DNA from: Paramecium sonneborni
Taxonomy: Eukaryota > Ciliophora > Oligohymenophorea > Peniculida > Parameciidae
NCBI GenBank assembly: GCA_905182985.1
Contig: CAJJDN010000063.1
Location: 267,277 to 331,276 of the forward strand
Direction of reading: 5' to 3'
DNA length: 64,000 bases
The position numbers were made by a program, and so were the translations under genes. Positions 37,801 through 49,900 of the stretch are shown piece by piece. Numbering within the stretch: position 1 is the stretch's first letter; each line of letters opens with the position of its first letter. The notes beneath the pieces are model-generated. The model saw only the letters and a program-made list of their open reading frames with translations, ran no database searches and was not told where the DNA came from.

Positions 37801-38657
37801 AATTAGTATTGATTCGTGTAATTATAGGAAGAACTCTAAAAATAAATTAAAATAATAATTACTTTGAGTCGTATGTTCTATCAGAGTAAACTTTTTTTTA
37901 TTTAATTCCAACATCATTAGTTTGATATCCACTTTATGATTTAATAGTATAATCATAATAATCAGCTTTAATTTCAGCTGAGACTTAGCATACAACCTAA
38001 TCATCCCAAAAATTAATTTCATCTGGATACAAATCTAAAAGTGTGAATCTATCACATCTATTGGCTCCCATGAATTGTCCTTCTAGATATTAAACAAGAT
38101 TGCTTGAGACAGTCCACTTGGCTCTCCAATAGCTTAGACTTCTTGGATAGTTTGATCTTGGAGTAACATAAAATAATTTTGGTGTGTAATTTTAAGAGTA
38201 GCTAAAAAGACACTTTGTGGAAGTGGAACTACACACTGAGTCTGGCTTACCTGATACCTTGACAATTATTTATAAGCCATATAAGTTATTGTCATTTGCA
38301 TCTGGATTTGTTGTTTTACAGTTCATGAACAATCCATTAACACCTTTATCAGATATTATACAAGGGTATTTCCCTATATAAACTGCATTGTTGCTAGCAG
38401 TCTAATCTAATCCTGAAACCTAATCTTGTTAAATGATATTTTTACTTTCATGTATAATGTTGTGCCTCCAGCTAAGGAACCTATGGGAGTGGAATTTTCT
38501 TATCCCAAAATTGTCGAAACAGCAAGAATAATTACTGAGTCAGTTGTTGAATCCATCGTTGCATCCATCATGGCTACAATATAATACTAACTTTTTAACC
38601 TTATGATTGATTGCTTAAAAGCATGAATAGCATCGCTGTAAGTATGCTGATATACAT
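19449..38657 (-). CDS. Giant fibrocystin-L (PKHD1L1)-like surface protein, copy A
   Basis: Type I membrane protein. The start at 38657 gives signal peptide MYISILTAMLFMLLSNQS, with a 26-nt intron at 38574-38599 placing the next exon in frame; others include 38420-38445 and 37836-37862. Order: Cys-containing N-terminal domain, PA14 domain (FRGFFKAPFTGNYKFYLASD, about 37.3-37.5 kb), several IPT/TIG repeats (GGTTITITGTGFP, GEMTITGTNFG, GGQILTINGIGF), a first G8 domain (TKWSDINTWGG...GDSVIVHAGQTLIVDV), a right-handed beta-helix region, a second G8 (YWSDPSTWIDNQVPVEGDSP), a second beta-helix, a poly-Asn stalk, one membrane helix (ATVTIVVAVVCSVVGVSLMI) and a tail ending IEAPQD before TGA at 19449-19451. 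The two-G8 plus IPT plus PA14 layout is that of fibrocystin-L. As assembled it contains two N gaps with repeated flanks and an exact tandem duplication; without these 7.7 kb it would be about 11.5 kb, close to the vertebrate protein's size. Surface adhesion or ciliary roles are inferred. Confidence 0.85.
19764..19852 (-). repeat. Trinucleotide repeat coding for poly-Asn
   Basis: ATT/GTT repeat on the plus strand, read as AAT/AAC on the coding strand of the giant gene: about 27 or more Asn between GNSGSGNNG and DEDLVLL. It forms a flexible stalk just outside the membrane helix. Mostly AAT with a few AAC, so it is probably length-variable. Confidence 0.85.
21576..22548. repeat. 973-bp flank of N gap 1, left copy
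   Basis: Same as 23301-24273 at a fixed offset of 1,725 bases. It ends exactly at the N run, as expected for an unmerged contig overlap. Confidence 0.85.
22549..23300. other. Assembly gap (752 N)
   Basis: Run of N inside the giant gene, flanked by identical 973-bp sequences. The length is presumably nominal; probably no sequence is missing. Confidence 0.95.
23301..24273. repeat. 973-bp flank of N gap 1, right copy
   Basis: Second copy of 21576-22548. This copy is continuous with the second G8 domain and codes for the start of the second beta-helix (GDEIVFGPSG, REKKTIAAISG). Confidence 0.85.
24308..29050. repeat. 4,743-bp exact tandem duplication, unit 1
   Basis: Corresponds to 29054-33796 at a fixed offset of 4,746 bases, with no difference noticed in the parts compared. 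On the coding strand the unit runs from QLDAYPQ in the IPT region through the first G8 and beta-helix to PFPGKIN in the middle of the second G8. There are no N between the units, only 3 extra bases (29051-29053). Confidence 0.85.
29054..33796. repeat. 4,743-bp exact tandem duplication, unit 2
   Basis: Upstream unit in coding direction. It joins unit 1 in frame as PFPGKIN|QLDAYPQ, cutting the second G8 domain in half. Whether this is a real recent duplication or an assembly product cannot be decided here. Confidence 0.85.
34070..34364. repeat. 295-bp flank of N gap 2, left copy
   Basis: Same as 35283-35577 (offset 1,213) and ends at the N run. The paralogous gene at 59678 has this segment only once. 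Confidence 0.9.
34365..35282. other. Assembly gap (918 N)
   Basis: N run within the IPT region of the giant gene. The inverted paralog is uninterrupted here and has no extra sequence, so the gap is probably spurious. Confidence 0.95.
35283..35577. repeat. 295-bp flank of N gap 2, right copy
   Basis: Second copy of 34070-34364, coding for the IPT segment GEMTITGTNFGVDADDIKV and following residues. Confidence 0.9.
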
Positions 38658-39287
38658 AATTTTTTTATTAGAAATAAAAATAAATGAGTCTTTCAAAATT
38701 TCGGAGATCCTTAAATATCCCCCAAAAATATCTAAACTAAAAATATCAAAAATAACAAGTATAAAAATAGATTAATTTAGGTTTTAATATTTAAATTTTG
38801 AATATATATGCTTAGAGTGAAACCATTTTAAGCATCCCCTTTCACTTCCTTGCTATTAAATTATTCTTAAAATATCTTTTAAAAACATTTTTTATCCAAA
38901 ATAAAAAAGTCATTAAAATGAAAGAATCTCTTATCCATTAATCATTCTAATTTAAGAACAATACTACTTAGTGTTAAATTCTAAAAAATTACAAAAAATC
39001 TTCATTTTTTTATTTTAAGAATATTTTTAACCATATTTAATTAAGAATTATTTTGGTTAAATAATATAATATTTATACAATTAATAATATTAATCATTAA
39101 ACTTATAATACGTAGTTTAGTCGCAATCTAAATTTAATACAGACAAATCAATAAAAATAATTGTAGGTATGTAGGTTAATGGTAAGAAATTTATAACTTA
39201 TTAAATGACGCTATTCAATATAAATATTAATGATAATGAATATATTGAAAATATAATATTATTGTTTCTAAAAATTTCATTTTATAT
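38658..39287. other. AT-rich spacer upstream of giant gene A
   Basis: 630 bp holding the promoter of gene A (minus) and the 3' end region of the SAXO-like gene. No coding frame was seen. Confidence 0.4.
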
Positions 39288-40061
39288 TCAGGTTTTACTA
39301 CAAATTTCTTGAATTTTTTTGCTAGCTTCACATTAGCTCTAAAATTTTGTGGCATACTCAAATTTTGATTGACTTACGAATGGATTTATTCCTATATTGC
39401 TGATTCCAAATGGTAAACTTGATTAATGTGCAGGCAACTTTATTGTTCCAATAGACTATCTTGGCTTAAATTAGTCTTGGTAACTTGAATTTGAATACAC
39501 TAATTTATCCTTACTATTAATATGCAATCTTTTATTCATAATTTTCGAGAAATTTGAGAATTCATATTCTCTTTATTGTTATCGTAACTTATACTCTCTT
39601 TGATATTAAGAGATATTATCCATTTTAGCAGGAAGTAATTAGATTTAGTTTACTGGTCTAAGCTATTAAGGTGGGTCTGTACATTTATTAGGATACTGTA
39701 AGGCATATGAATTACAACCTGCAAAAGGTATTCTTAATTATGGTAAATGTGATTTTTCATAGTTTTCACCTTGAAATATTTATTTTGGAGTAAAATCTTC
39801 ATCGTAAACTGAATTTTAAGAAAAAGCTCTTCTTCTCTTAGGCTCTTCTATTATAATTGGTCTAGCTTTTGGTAAAACTGAATATCTTTATTAGAAATCA
39901 GTTTCATAAACACTACTCAATTTATTAAAGTAAGACTGCTTAATTGGTTATGGTTTACATAAACAATTTCCACATAAGCAAACACCACAAAGACATGTTC
40001 CTTCTGCATGTTGAAATGATGGAATTTACTAATTGAGAAGTTATTATTTGCTTAAATGCAT
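39288..40061 (-). CDS. SAXO/MAP6-like microtubule-associated protein
   Basis: Single exon, 257 residues, starting MHLSKQQLLNQQIPSFQHAE. A Cys-rich N-terminus (GTCLCGVCLCGNCLCKP) followed by short spaced repeats such as SSVYETDFQQRY, NSVYDEDFTPKQ and SNSSYQDQFKPR resembles SAXO proteins. In those, an N-terminal Cys motif precedes Mn repeats that bind and stabilise ciliary and centriolar microtubules. The repeats also include INPFVSQSKFEYATKFQ. An axonemal or cortical microtubule role is inferred from the family. The start was chosen because the Cys-rich block follows in frame. Confidence 0.6.
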
Positions 40062-40537
40062 TTTTAATAATAAGTATAGATAATAAATGTTTAACAGAAT
40101 TTCTCAACTTTTGCTCTTTATCATTACAAATTACTATGAATATCATTTTAAAACAAAAAAAAATTTATTTACAATCATTCATTGATACTTTTTTTATGAG
40201 TATTCAACAACTCCTTTTTTTTTAATTAAAAGACAAAGAAAAAAAAAATAGAAATGCATTATTAAATAATTTTTTTTAATCAATATATATATAGGATTAT
40301 ATGATAAAAATAATTTATAAGATTTTGCAGTTTTTAAATGAAAATAATATTCCATATTAAATGATTAAATAAAAGATTTTAAATTCCTGTTGTTATTTTT
40401 ATGGTTTAAGACTTAGAATTAAAGGTAGATGGAATAAATATTTTCTAGCTTTTGTGGTTTGATTTTTTTTTTTACTTAGTAACACAATTGTAAAAAACAA
40501 ATTTTTAAGTAATATTAATATCAATATATATTAATAA
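40062..40537. other. AT-rich spacer
   Basis: 476 bp between two minus-strand genes, with homopolymer A and T tracts. It must contain the promoter of the SAXO-like gene. I see no coding frame. Confidence 0.4.
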
Positions 40538-41611
40538 TCAATTTTTCTAAATTAATCCATAAAGGCTGTCTATAATTTAGCTTAATTATTCTTAAGTTTA
40601 TACACTTAAATCAACTGTTCTCTCATCAAGAAATATTGAAAAGCATAACCATAAAATATCTGATTTTGGTTTGTATAGCCTAAATGTTTCTGTATTGGCA
40701 CCTTTCTCTATTTTAGTAATTTTATTTATTGAGTAAATCTTTGTAATTTTATGTTCTAAATTTCTAAAAACTAATAACTTTAAATCAGGAGAAACTTACA
40801 ATAACCTTTTCTTTTTACCAAAAAGGGTTTTTCTACTATATTTAGTTATCTAAATTCCTTGAATTAAGATTTCAATCTATTCTATTGACCATTAACTTAT
40901 ATTTGATTAATCAAATGATTATTAATTAATTTGTTAAGGGTTTGATAAATAGGATTCTTAGTTATCATTTTTCATAGATTAAATAGATTCTGGACTTTTT
41001 TAATCTTCTTATATTTTTTATTAAGTAAAAATATTTTAATTAATTCTTTAAGAGCTATTACTACTTTCTAGTTGATATTCTTATATTTAAGTATCTCTTA
41101 AAATAGGTTCTGACTTTAAATCTGAAACCTTTAAAGGATGTTCCTATTAATTTAAAGTGTTATTTGGATAAAATTATTGTTTTTTATTGACTTTTCTTTC
41201 AAAATTATTAAAATTACTAATAACTTAAGGAATAGAATTAAGGCTTTCTTCACTTGATGCCATATCCTCAGATTAACCTTCATCAATTTTTAATTAACCA
41301 CTTTCATTTATATATTTTCCAAGTTCTCTTCTGATAATGTTATGCTATTTGAAAAATTATGGAGTATTTTATATTCCCATAATAATTTCAGCTTAAATTG
41401 GTTATTAGAATTAAGTTTCTTAAATTGATTAATTTACTGACGTGTTTAGTGAAAATTAAGATGTTTTAATGTAATTTTTTTAGCTTTCCTCATATTAGAC
41501 AGGAGTGAAATTAGTTGATAGGTCTCTTGATAAAGATATTTATCCTGTATTTGGGGAATCAAATATTCTATTTTTTTGAGATCTCTAATTTGAATTATTA
41601 TGAAGGTACAT
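40538..41611 (-). CDS. Disordered protein with C-terminal PH-like domain
   Basis: Single exon, 357 residues. The first 230 residues are low-complexity and rich in Gln/Asn/Ser. The last 110 form a PH-like fold: GKKKRLLQVSPDLKLLVF, then a KIYSINKITKIEKG strand pair, ETFRLYKPK, FSIFLDERTVDLSVQT and a final helix QIIDSLYGLIQ. The 'R-x-F-x-L-S/P-D...I-x-x-G-x-x-T-x-x-F' spacing matches the PH domains of PLC-like proteins. Phosphoinositide binding is likely but unproven; the N-terminal region gives no clue to the role. Confidence 0.7.
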
Positions 41612-41702
41612 CAATTTATATATTTCTTTTTGAATTATATAGAAGTCTATTTGTTTAAAAAAATTTGACTAAAATTTTAGCTTAAATTATTTTTAATATA
41701 AA

Positions 41703-43261
41703 TCATTAAATTATTTGAATTTCATCTCCAGCAGTTCTTAGACAAGCACAACCAAAAAATTCCTTTCCTTCAAAAGCTGCCTCTATTTCGAGCGATAAAT
41801 TTTAAGTTGTATTAATAAGAATCAATTTGCCTTCATCTAAATCTACTTTGATAACAATAATATCATTAGTATTGATTTAAAAATCACTTTCCTTTGAATT
41901 CTGATCATCTTTATGATTATTATACATAGTTCCATTTGAAGATACTAAATAGGATCCATGTCCTATATCTTGATATCTTTTTAAAGAATGTAATGTAGAT
42001 AATTCTGTTATACCAACTGCATACCATGAACTTTTAACTTAAGAACATCTAAGTACATTAAATAAATTATTACTTAAATTTCCAATATTTTCTTTATTCT
42101 GAAATTGGATTGTTAAATAAAACAAATCTATCTTTCTTTTTACTTGTTGTTTACTTTACAAATGCTACTGTTTTATCTAGATTTAAAAATATATCTGGAT
42201 CTTTATAACGATTTGAAAATCTTAAATTAGATTTTATTTTATACTTTAAAAGTTTATCTTTTTTATTTAATTCAATTTCAAGTTATTATTATTTTTAAAT
42301 TAGATTTTAAATTTCTTTATCATGTTATGACTTTATTTATATCAAACAATCTTTAAATTCATGATTTTTAAATTATTCTCTAATTATTTTTTGATTACAA
42401 TTTGGACATATTAATGGAAATTTTGGACATTTAGTTTAATGGATATAGTAAACACTAAGAGTAAATTATTATGAACAACCAAGACAACAAACAGGTCGTA
42501 ATGGACATTCATATTTGTGTATATTCAATTATTATACTGAATAATCTTCTTGACAATAATCACATTATTCAATATTCTTATCACAAATATCAAGATGATT
42601 ATTTTAATCCTTTATTTTAATCTAAATATGACATTTCGAACATCTAGTTATAGCCTCCTCACATTTTTGCTCATGCATTTATAATTTAAAGTTACTAAAC
42701 TAATAGAATTCTTATTATTATATTTTACAAATTAATGACAGTGTTAACACTCACATTATCTATAATTACATTCAAAACTTCTATGTCTTGACATATCTTT
42801 TTTAAATTTAACAACATTGCATTATTATTTACCATCTATCAATCCACAAACTTCTTCTCTAAAATCGCATTATTTTACATGTTTATCATAAGCATCATAA
42901 TCAATTATTATTTTACATCCTAAAATTATTACAATACTCTTACCTTAATTATAATGATGACATTTTATTTTTAACTAACTCAATAATTATCTTAAAAGTG
43001 GAAATGCTTTTCTTGTCTCACCTTAACGGTTACATAGAGGGCATTTCGTACTCTTTCTCATTATCAACATATACTTACTTACTTTAATTGGTGGCATTTT
43101 TTACAAAAATGATTCATACAAGAGTCACATGATATTGGATCCAAATATACATTTAAACAAATTGGACATTTAATATCGTAAGGATTGATATTCTAAGACT
43201 ATTTAATAGAAAAATTTACATTGCTTAAAACTTGTTCAACTTCTATGTAATAATCTTCCAT
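41703..43261 (-). CDS. RING / TRAF-type zinc finger / SPRY-like protein
   Basis: Starts MEDYYIEVEQVLSNVNFS. An N-terminal RING (KCPICLNVY...SCDSCMNHFCKKCH, then after an intron KCPLCNRQGE) is followed by TRAF-type zinc fingers (HHYNQGCK...YDKHVKQCDF; CEEAITRCSKC; HLDICDKN; CDYCQEDY; CPNCNQKI). Next come a coiled coil and a C-terminal SPRY-like domain (KSSWYAVGITE, DIGHGSYLVSSNG, DIIVIKVDLDEGKLILIN). At least three introns are needed (26, 24 and about 34 nt), and the join into the SPRY part needs one more frame change I could not place exactly. About 480 residues. The RING suggests E3 ligase activity; the SPRY would recognise a partner. Confidence 0.75.
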
Positions 43262-43807
43262 ATCATTAAATCCTTCAAATTATTTTTACATGTAATTATA
43301 TTATAAAAATTAATTATCATAAAATTTCTAGAACTTGTAGAATACAAATAAAGAGATTGTAGGAGACACGAAACCATAATTTTTTGATAGATTTTAAATA
43401 AAAAAATTTTATACATTATTTTTAGCATATTTGAATTTAAAGAATAATTTAATTTCATGTAAATCATAAATACTAGATTGAAAACAATATCTAATTTCTA
43501 AGTAAAATGAAAAATTATAAAAATGCATAATCTTGTAATTACTGTCAAAAGATAAAATGAAATATTGAAAAAAATCAAAGAATCCTAATATAATAATTAA
43601 TTCTTAAGAGTATTAACTAAAAATTAATATATTAATAGAGGTTTGTGTTGATTTATTATCAATTATAATTTAGTATTGAATTTTAAATAAAATTTTCCCG
43701 CTTAATTAAAATTTAAAAAAAAACATATTGCTGCTCTAAAAATCCTAATAAGAGGACAATTATGGTTTTAGTAAGAAAATTATGACAAAATTTTGTTTAA
43801 TAGTTAT
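43262..43807. other. AT-rich intergenic spacer
   Basis: About 545 bp upstream of the RING/TRAF gene and downstream of the DP-like gene, both on the minus strand. No convincing coding frame. Confidence 0.4.
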
Positions 43808-44880
43808 TCATAAATTCAACATTGGTCCAGGGATTATTTTATCTTTTGCTTCTTCAACCCTTTTGATTAAAGGCAAAATATCATAATCTCCCACAATTTG
43901 AATTTCATGATCTGACCTAATTTAGATCTAAGATTTTCCATCGATCTGTATGATATTAAGCTATTATATATTCATTTATATTACTTTTGCATTTTATGGT
44001 AATTTAAATATCATGATTGGAAATTGATAGATTTTACTTTATTAACCTTGTATGAAGTCTGATTCATCTTTTTAGAGCTGTCTAAAATGGTGATTGTTTT
44101 ATTAATATACTTATTTAGATCAATTAAAGCATTTATTCTTTTTGCCTAATCCGTCAATTTTTAAAATAACATTTTCTTCCTTTTAAGTTCATCAAATTGT
44201 TATTGCTAAATTGTTATTTCATAATTTACTCTTAACATTTCGTATTTGTCTCTAACATCTCTAACATATCTACTTGTCATATGATTCTATTGAAACATTG
44301 ATCCTTTTGTTATGATCTTTTTTTGTTTTTCTAGGACTCCTAGAGCAACCATTACATTAATAGAATCATAAACTCTACGTTTAAGGTTTTTACTTTCTGA
44401 CTGGAAAATATAAAAATTTAATTATTATATTTACAGATAAACTTGATTTACTTATTTCTGAAGCAAGCAAATCTGCCATCTGTTTATAAGTAGTTTCTCT
44501 TAGTGATCCAACGAGACTGTGAACCTTGCAACTTAAATATTTGAGGCTGTGATGTTTTTTTCTTTCTAATAAAATAATAATAAAAATATGGCAAAATATT
44601 TACCTTTCTTTTTGTTATTACTCTATTATTAGAAATCGTTTTCTTATTAATCTAACTAGAGCTATTAATATGTATCCTGTATTTTTTAATTTGACATTAA
44701 AAATCCTATTGAAGAGGGTACTTCTTAGTCTGCAAGTCTTAATAAAGTTTTCTTAGGACCCTCATCTTATACAGATTGACTTTTTTGATCACTTCTACTT
44801 GTACAGTCAGGAATGATTAATAGTCTTATGCTTTTTTCTTAAGTCTAGAAAATTAAGGAATTAATAACTTGTAATTGCAT
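43808..44880 (-). CDS. DP-like transcription factor (E2F dimerisation partner)
   Basis: Winged-helix factor of the DP family, which pairs with E2F to control S-phase genes. After an introduced exon (MQLQ, 24-nt intron ending CTAG) and an acidic/Ser-rich leader come the DNA-binding domain (HHSLKYLSCKVHSLVGSL, TYKQMADLLASEI, intron, NLKRRVYDSINVMVALGVL; the RRVYD signature is seen) and a coiled-coil dimerisation helix (RYVRDVRDKYEMLRVNYE). After a 29-nt intron comes the C-terminal marked-box-like part with FPIMIFKLPQN and HEIQIVGDYDILPLIKRV, as in DP proteins. An ATG at 44697 is an alternative start. TGA at 43808-43810. Nuclear location is inferred. Confidence 0.8.
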
Positions 44881-45386
44881 CGATGGCGCTCTAATAAACA
44901 ATAATTTGTTAATAACATTAAATTTATTCAATACTCATCATAGATATTAACACATAATTTTAAAAATCAAAGCCACTCATATAACATCGATTATATGGTT
45001 ATTTTTACCTAAGACGACATAATTATTATTGTAAAACATGATTAATGGATCATTGATGCTAATCATGAATTATCATTTTTTTATTTTTCAATAAAAAATT
45101 ATATTTCCCTATATTTAAAGATAGTACTCTGTGTGGGTATTAATTTTTATTAAGTGAAACACAGCCCTTTCTATTGTTTTGATAATGAGATTTAAATTTT
45201 TGAAATATTTTATAACAGATAAAAAATTATAAATTTTAGTTTTTTTCTAATTAATAAAAGAATAAAAATTTTTATTTTGAGTAATAAACTTTGATTTCTC
45301 TCCAGCAAAGTTGTTTTTCATTTATCAAATATCATTAAACTTATTTCTTTTTTTGATTTCATTAAGTCAAACAATTAAATTCAGAA

Positions 45387-45836
45387 TCACTTAAGTTGAT
45401 CGATCATTAAATATCTGATAACTTATCTGAAATTTAAAACAACATATTCTATTTCTTGTTGCATAATAAATAAAAATCTCTTACAATCTAATTAATTTTT
45501 AAGTTGGTCTATTACTTCTTTCAAAGATATTTTTTCTTCCAATATTTTATTAATCTTTATTTCTTATTTAAATAAATATTTAGTTTTAATAAATCAATTG
45601 TGACTTATATATTCACTTAAAATCAAATAAAATTCTGTATCTTTTTTTTCCAGATGCTAATTTAATTAAGCAAAATTATTTAATCATTTGAAGAGGAATA
45701 GGATCACAATAGCAATCTTAATAACCTGACAACCGTAGGAATATATTTTCATTTAATGTAATTCAAAACTACTCTTATATATCTTATTTTCTAATAAAAA
45801 TTAAACAACATTTAATTACCTTTGTTTATTCAACAT
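45387..45836 (-). pseudogene. Coding-like fragment, coiled-coil type
   Basis: Minus strand. MLNKQR is followed by a plausible 29-nt intron, then frames with QEIKINKILEEKISLKEVI and LKNQLDCKRFLFIMQQEIEY ending at TGA. At least one in-frame TGA and two unexplained frame changes interrupt it. Either a decayed gene or a small gene with introns I could not place. Confidence 0.3.
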
Positions 45837-45939
45837 GATTCTAGCAATTTTAGATATAAAGAATAAACTTCTAATAGAAATTGTTTTATTATATTCTATT
45901 ATTAAGATTCAAGTTGCATTAATCAATATACAGTTTTAA

Positions 45940-46240
45940 ATGAAAATATTTCTTTTAGCTTTATTAGGATCACTGGAATGGATTAAAAAGAATAAATATT
46001 AGAAAACAAAAAATTGATATTCTAAATAGTGCCATGTTGGTCCTTATATATAAAAAATAAATAGTACTTTTGAAAGATTTAACTCATTTCATGAATAAAT
46101 GTAGATATGGAATTAAAAACCCTAGTCTCGTAATACAGAGTATTTAAATATTATACAAAAACTCAAATGTTCAAATGCCAACAATATTTAAAATGCTTAT
46201 TTAATAAATAAAAAATACTCTTTTTTCATTTTAAATATGA
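45940..46240 (+). pseudogene. Short interrupted frame with signal-like start
   Basis: Begins MKIFLLALLGSLEW, like a secretory signal, then hits TGA. A second frame continues KIDILNSAMLVLIY...LKDLTHFMNKCRYGIKN to a stop. Could be a relic of a secreted-protein gene or chance. Confidence 0.25.
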
Positions 46241-46973
46241 TTAATTAAAGTTAATAGATATTAATTCAGCAATTTAAATTTGGTTGTAAATGAATAAGTG
46301 ATAAAGAATGTGAGTATAGTAAATAAAAATCATTAAAATAAGTAAATCAAAGCCATGCAAAATTATTCCTCCTTTTTTGATAATAAAATTTCAGTATATT
46401 TAGAATCATGATAATTTATATCTATATTTAAATACGATAAATTCATCTGATAAAAATTGATAATATTATTTATCATTTAACTAGATCTTAAATTATTTAC
46501 AATCCAGACGACTAAAATGAAATTTAGAGATTAGTTCATAAATAGGTAGTTTATGTATTTAAATTACTTGAGACCATAGAAAACTTCCAAAAAACTGTTT
46601 TTTAAAGAAGATTTATTATTTAGAAATTTGATTAAAGGGATATTAGAAGATTGATATTTTGGCTTTACAATCTTTAGTTTTAATTTATAATCTAATAATA
46701 ATTATAATTAAACATTTCAGATTCTTTATCATTTAGGGATAAATCATTTTATGGAATTAAGTTCTTCTATAGATTATTTGAAATTGATATATTATATAAA
46801 AGTTCTTAATTTTGTTGTAAAATATTATATAATTGTAATTCTTTATTGAATATTGATAATTGAATATATATTAACTTATTACTAGATGCACTCTTTGAAT
46901 TGAAATATTTTATTTAAGGATTCTTTTATGAAAAGTTTATTGGAAATTTGAAATCGGTTAATTATTAATAATA

Positions 46974-49900
46974 ATGAAACAATAATATTCAAAATAGTTA
47001 GACTAATAATAGGATTATGAATAAATACGTGGGATTGATGATTTAAAAGACTTATTTTAATTAGCATCAATAAATGATGGATCTAGTCTGTAGAAAGTGT
47101 AGAAATGGGGAGGAGATCAAGGATTAGCAAAATAATTGAAATCTCATTAACTGGTATTTAGTTTGAATTAATAAAGATAGAAAGGAATAGATTCAGAAGC
47201 TTAAGTAATAGAGAATAGAGAGAAATATGGGAATAATGATCCTATAGAGAAAGAGTCAGAATCTTTATGTGATTTGATATTGGAATGTTTTGGAGATACA
47301 ATGCTATAAATTTTATTATTGGCAGCATTTGTTAGTACAATAATAGGAATGATCAATGATGGTGTGGCAACTGGATGGACTGAAGGGTATTTGAATATTG
47401 TTTATAGTTATTTAGTGCAACAATATTTTTTGCTGTATTTTTGATAGTTTCAATAACAGCTGGTAATAATTATTTAAAAGAAAGACAATTTTAGTAATTA
47501 CGTAGAAAATTGGATGATGGATTGGTCTAAGTAGTACGTGGAGGAATAGTAGAGATTTCTGTTAAAGAAATAGTTGTAGGAGATATTCTCTAATTTGGAA
47601 TTGGAGATATGTTTGCAGTTGATGGTATAAATCTAATTAGATTAATATAGGTTTAATGATACAAGGATCTTAGGTTAAAGTAGATGAATCTGCTATGACA
47701 GGAGAATCTGATGAAATTAAAAAATTACCATTTAATGAAATGATCCAGTAATCTTAAATATCTTTGGATAACCATCATTGTAGTCCTTTTTTGATTAGTG
47801 GTACTAAATGTTTAGATGGTAATGGTTATTTGCTTGTATTGTAAGTGGGTCAAAATACTGTGTAAGGCTAATTGAAATTGTTACTTAATTAAGATAATCC
47901 TCCAACACCTCTGTAATAAAAATTAGAAGGAGTTGCTGAGGATATAGGTAAATTAGGAACATTAATAGCTATCTTAACATTTATAGCTTTGATGGGACAT
48001 TTAGTATATGATGTATTTGTACAACATAAACATGATTTCATGACTTTGAAGACTTTATCATTTATCATTGAAGCATTTATGATAGGGGTAACTATCATTG
48101 TTGTTGCAGTACCTGAAGGATTGCCTCTAGCAGTGACTATAGCATTAGCTTATTCAGTAGGAAAGATGAAGGATGAATAAAATTTGGTGAAAAATCTTGC
48201 TTCTTGTGAAATTATGGGAGGAGCCAATAATATTTGTAGTGATAAAACTGGAACTTTAACTTAAAATATCATGTAAGTTACTTCTCTTTGGTGTGAAAAT
48301 AATTCAATTTCGAAACAATAATTTGATTAAAATAATATACTATCAAAACCTACAATAGAAATTATGGTTGAATCTATTTGCTATAATTCGAATGCTAATC
48401 CTACTAAAGATAAAAATTCTAATAGGTGGATTTAAATTGGTAATAAAACTGAATGTGCTTTAATAGAGTTAGCTGATGTATTTGGATTTAAATATTCTAA
48501 TTATAGACAAAATGATAAGATTTTAAGATAGATTCCTTTCAGTAGTAAAAGGAAGAAGATGAGTACTGCTGTCTTAAATCCTAAAAATTAAACTGTTAGA
48601 ATATATACTAAAGGAGCATCAGAAATTATATTAGCATAGTGTTTTAAATACATTTCAAAGAATGGATAGGAATAATTGTTAGATAAAACAAAAAAAGAGG
48701 ATATCTTACATAATGTTATTGAAAATTATGCATCTTAATGTTTAAGAACTATTGCTATAGCTTACAGAGATTTTGAACCATAAAGTTCTAGTTTTAAAGG
48801 TTCAACTGTTAATATGAAAGCTCACATTCATCAAATTCCAGAAGATGATTTAGATAAAGATTTAACATTAATTGCCATATGTGGTATCAAAGATCCAATA
48901 AGATATGATGTTCCTGATGCAATTAAATTATGTACTCAATCTGGAGTTATGGTTAGAATGGTCACTGGAGATAATATTATTACTGCATAATCAATTGCAT
49001 AAGAATGTGGGATATTAGAAAAAGGTAGAGCTTAATAAGAATTTGAAGTTATTGATGGTAAAAAGTTTAGAGATTTAGTTGGAGGATTAATCACTGTCAA
49101 AAATGAAGAAGGAAAAGAAATTAAAAAAATTAAAAATTTGCAAATCTTTTCTAAAATTAGTAAAGAAATGAGAGTTATGGCAAGAGCTTCTCCTGAAGAT
49201 AAATATTTATTAGTAACGGGTTTAATTGAAGAAGGCAATGTTGTGGCTGTCACAGGAGATGGTACAAATGATGCACCTGCCTTAAAAAAAGCTGATGTTG
49301 GATTTGCTATGGGCATCACTGGATCTGATGTTGCTAAGGATGCAGCCGATATTATTCTTATAGATGATAATTTTAATTCAATCATTACAGGTATTATTAT
49401 TGATTTTATTCGATTAGCTATGAAATGGGGTAGAAATATCTATGATTGCATTAGGAAATTTATTTAATTTTAATTAACTGTTAATTTAGTTGCATTATTT
49501 ATGTCTTTTACTGGTGCTGTAATTTTGAAACAATCTCCCTTAAATGCTATATAAATGCTATGGGTAAATCTAATTATGGATACTTTTGCATCTTTGGCTT
49601 TGGCTACAGAACCTCCATCAATTAAAGTGCTTTAGAGAGAACCATATAAAAGAACAGATCAAATTGTATCCCCTACAATGTATAGGACTATAGTTGGGGC
49701 TAGTTTGTATTAAATAGTAGTTCTTTCATTTATTCTATTCTTATTACCAAAATACATTGATTGTTCTATTCCAAATGAACTTATTGGTTAGAAAGTAATA
49801 ATTTTAATTTTATCATAAGTATTCAAAAAATGTAGTGTAAATGAGTATCTTTTTCTAAGCTTTTGTTTTAATGTAAGTATTCAATTCAATTTCATGCAGA

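Larger units (their letters stand above)
33118..38419 (-). repeat. Inverted repeat arm A (paralog of 59915-64000)
   Basis: Coding exons of gene A from just after its second intron down to the segment matching the window's last base. Nearly identical to arm B in opposite orientation. It is 5,302 bp as assembled, or 4,089 bp without the 1,213-bp gap-2 artefact, against 4,086 bp in arm B. Confidence 0.85.
44881..46973. other. 2-kb gene-poor region with fragments
   Basis: Unusually long spacer for this genome. Apart from the two coding-like fragments listed separately it is A/T-rich with many TGA in all frames. The last 100-200 bp must contain the promoter of the Ca2+-ATPase gene. Confidence 0.4.

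Noticed and set aside
47889..48098. Minus-strand frame within the Ca2+-ATPase gene; also 49032-49385
   Set aside because: Both are antisense to well-conserved pump motifs (VPEGLPLAV and GDGTNDAP regions).
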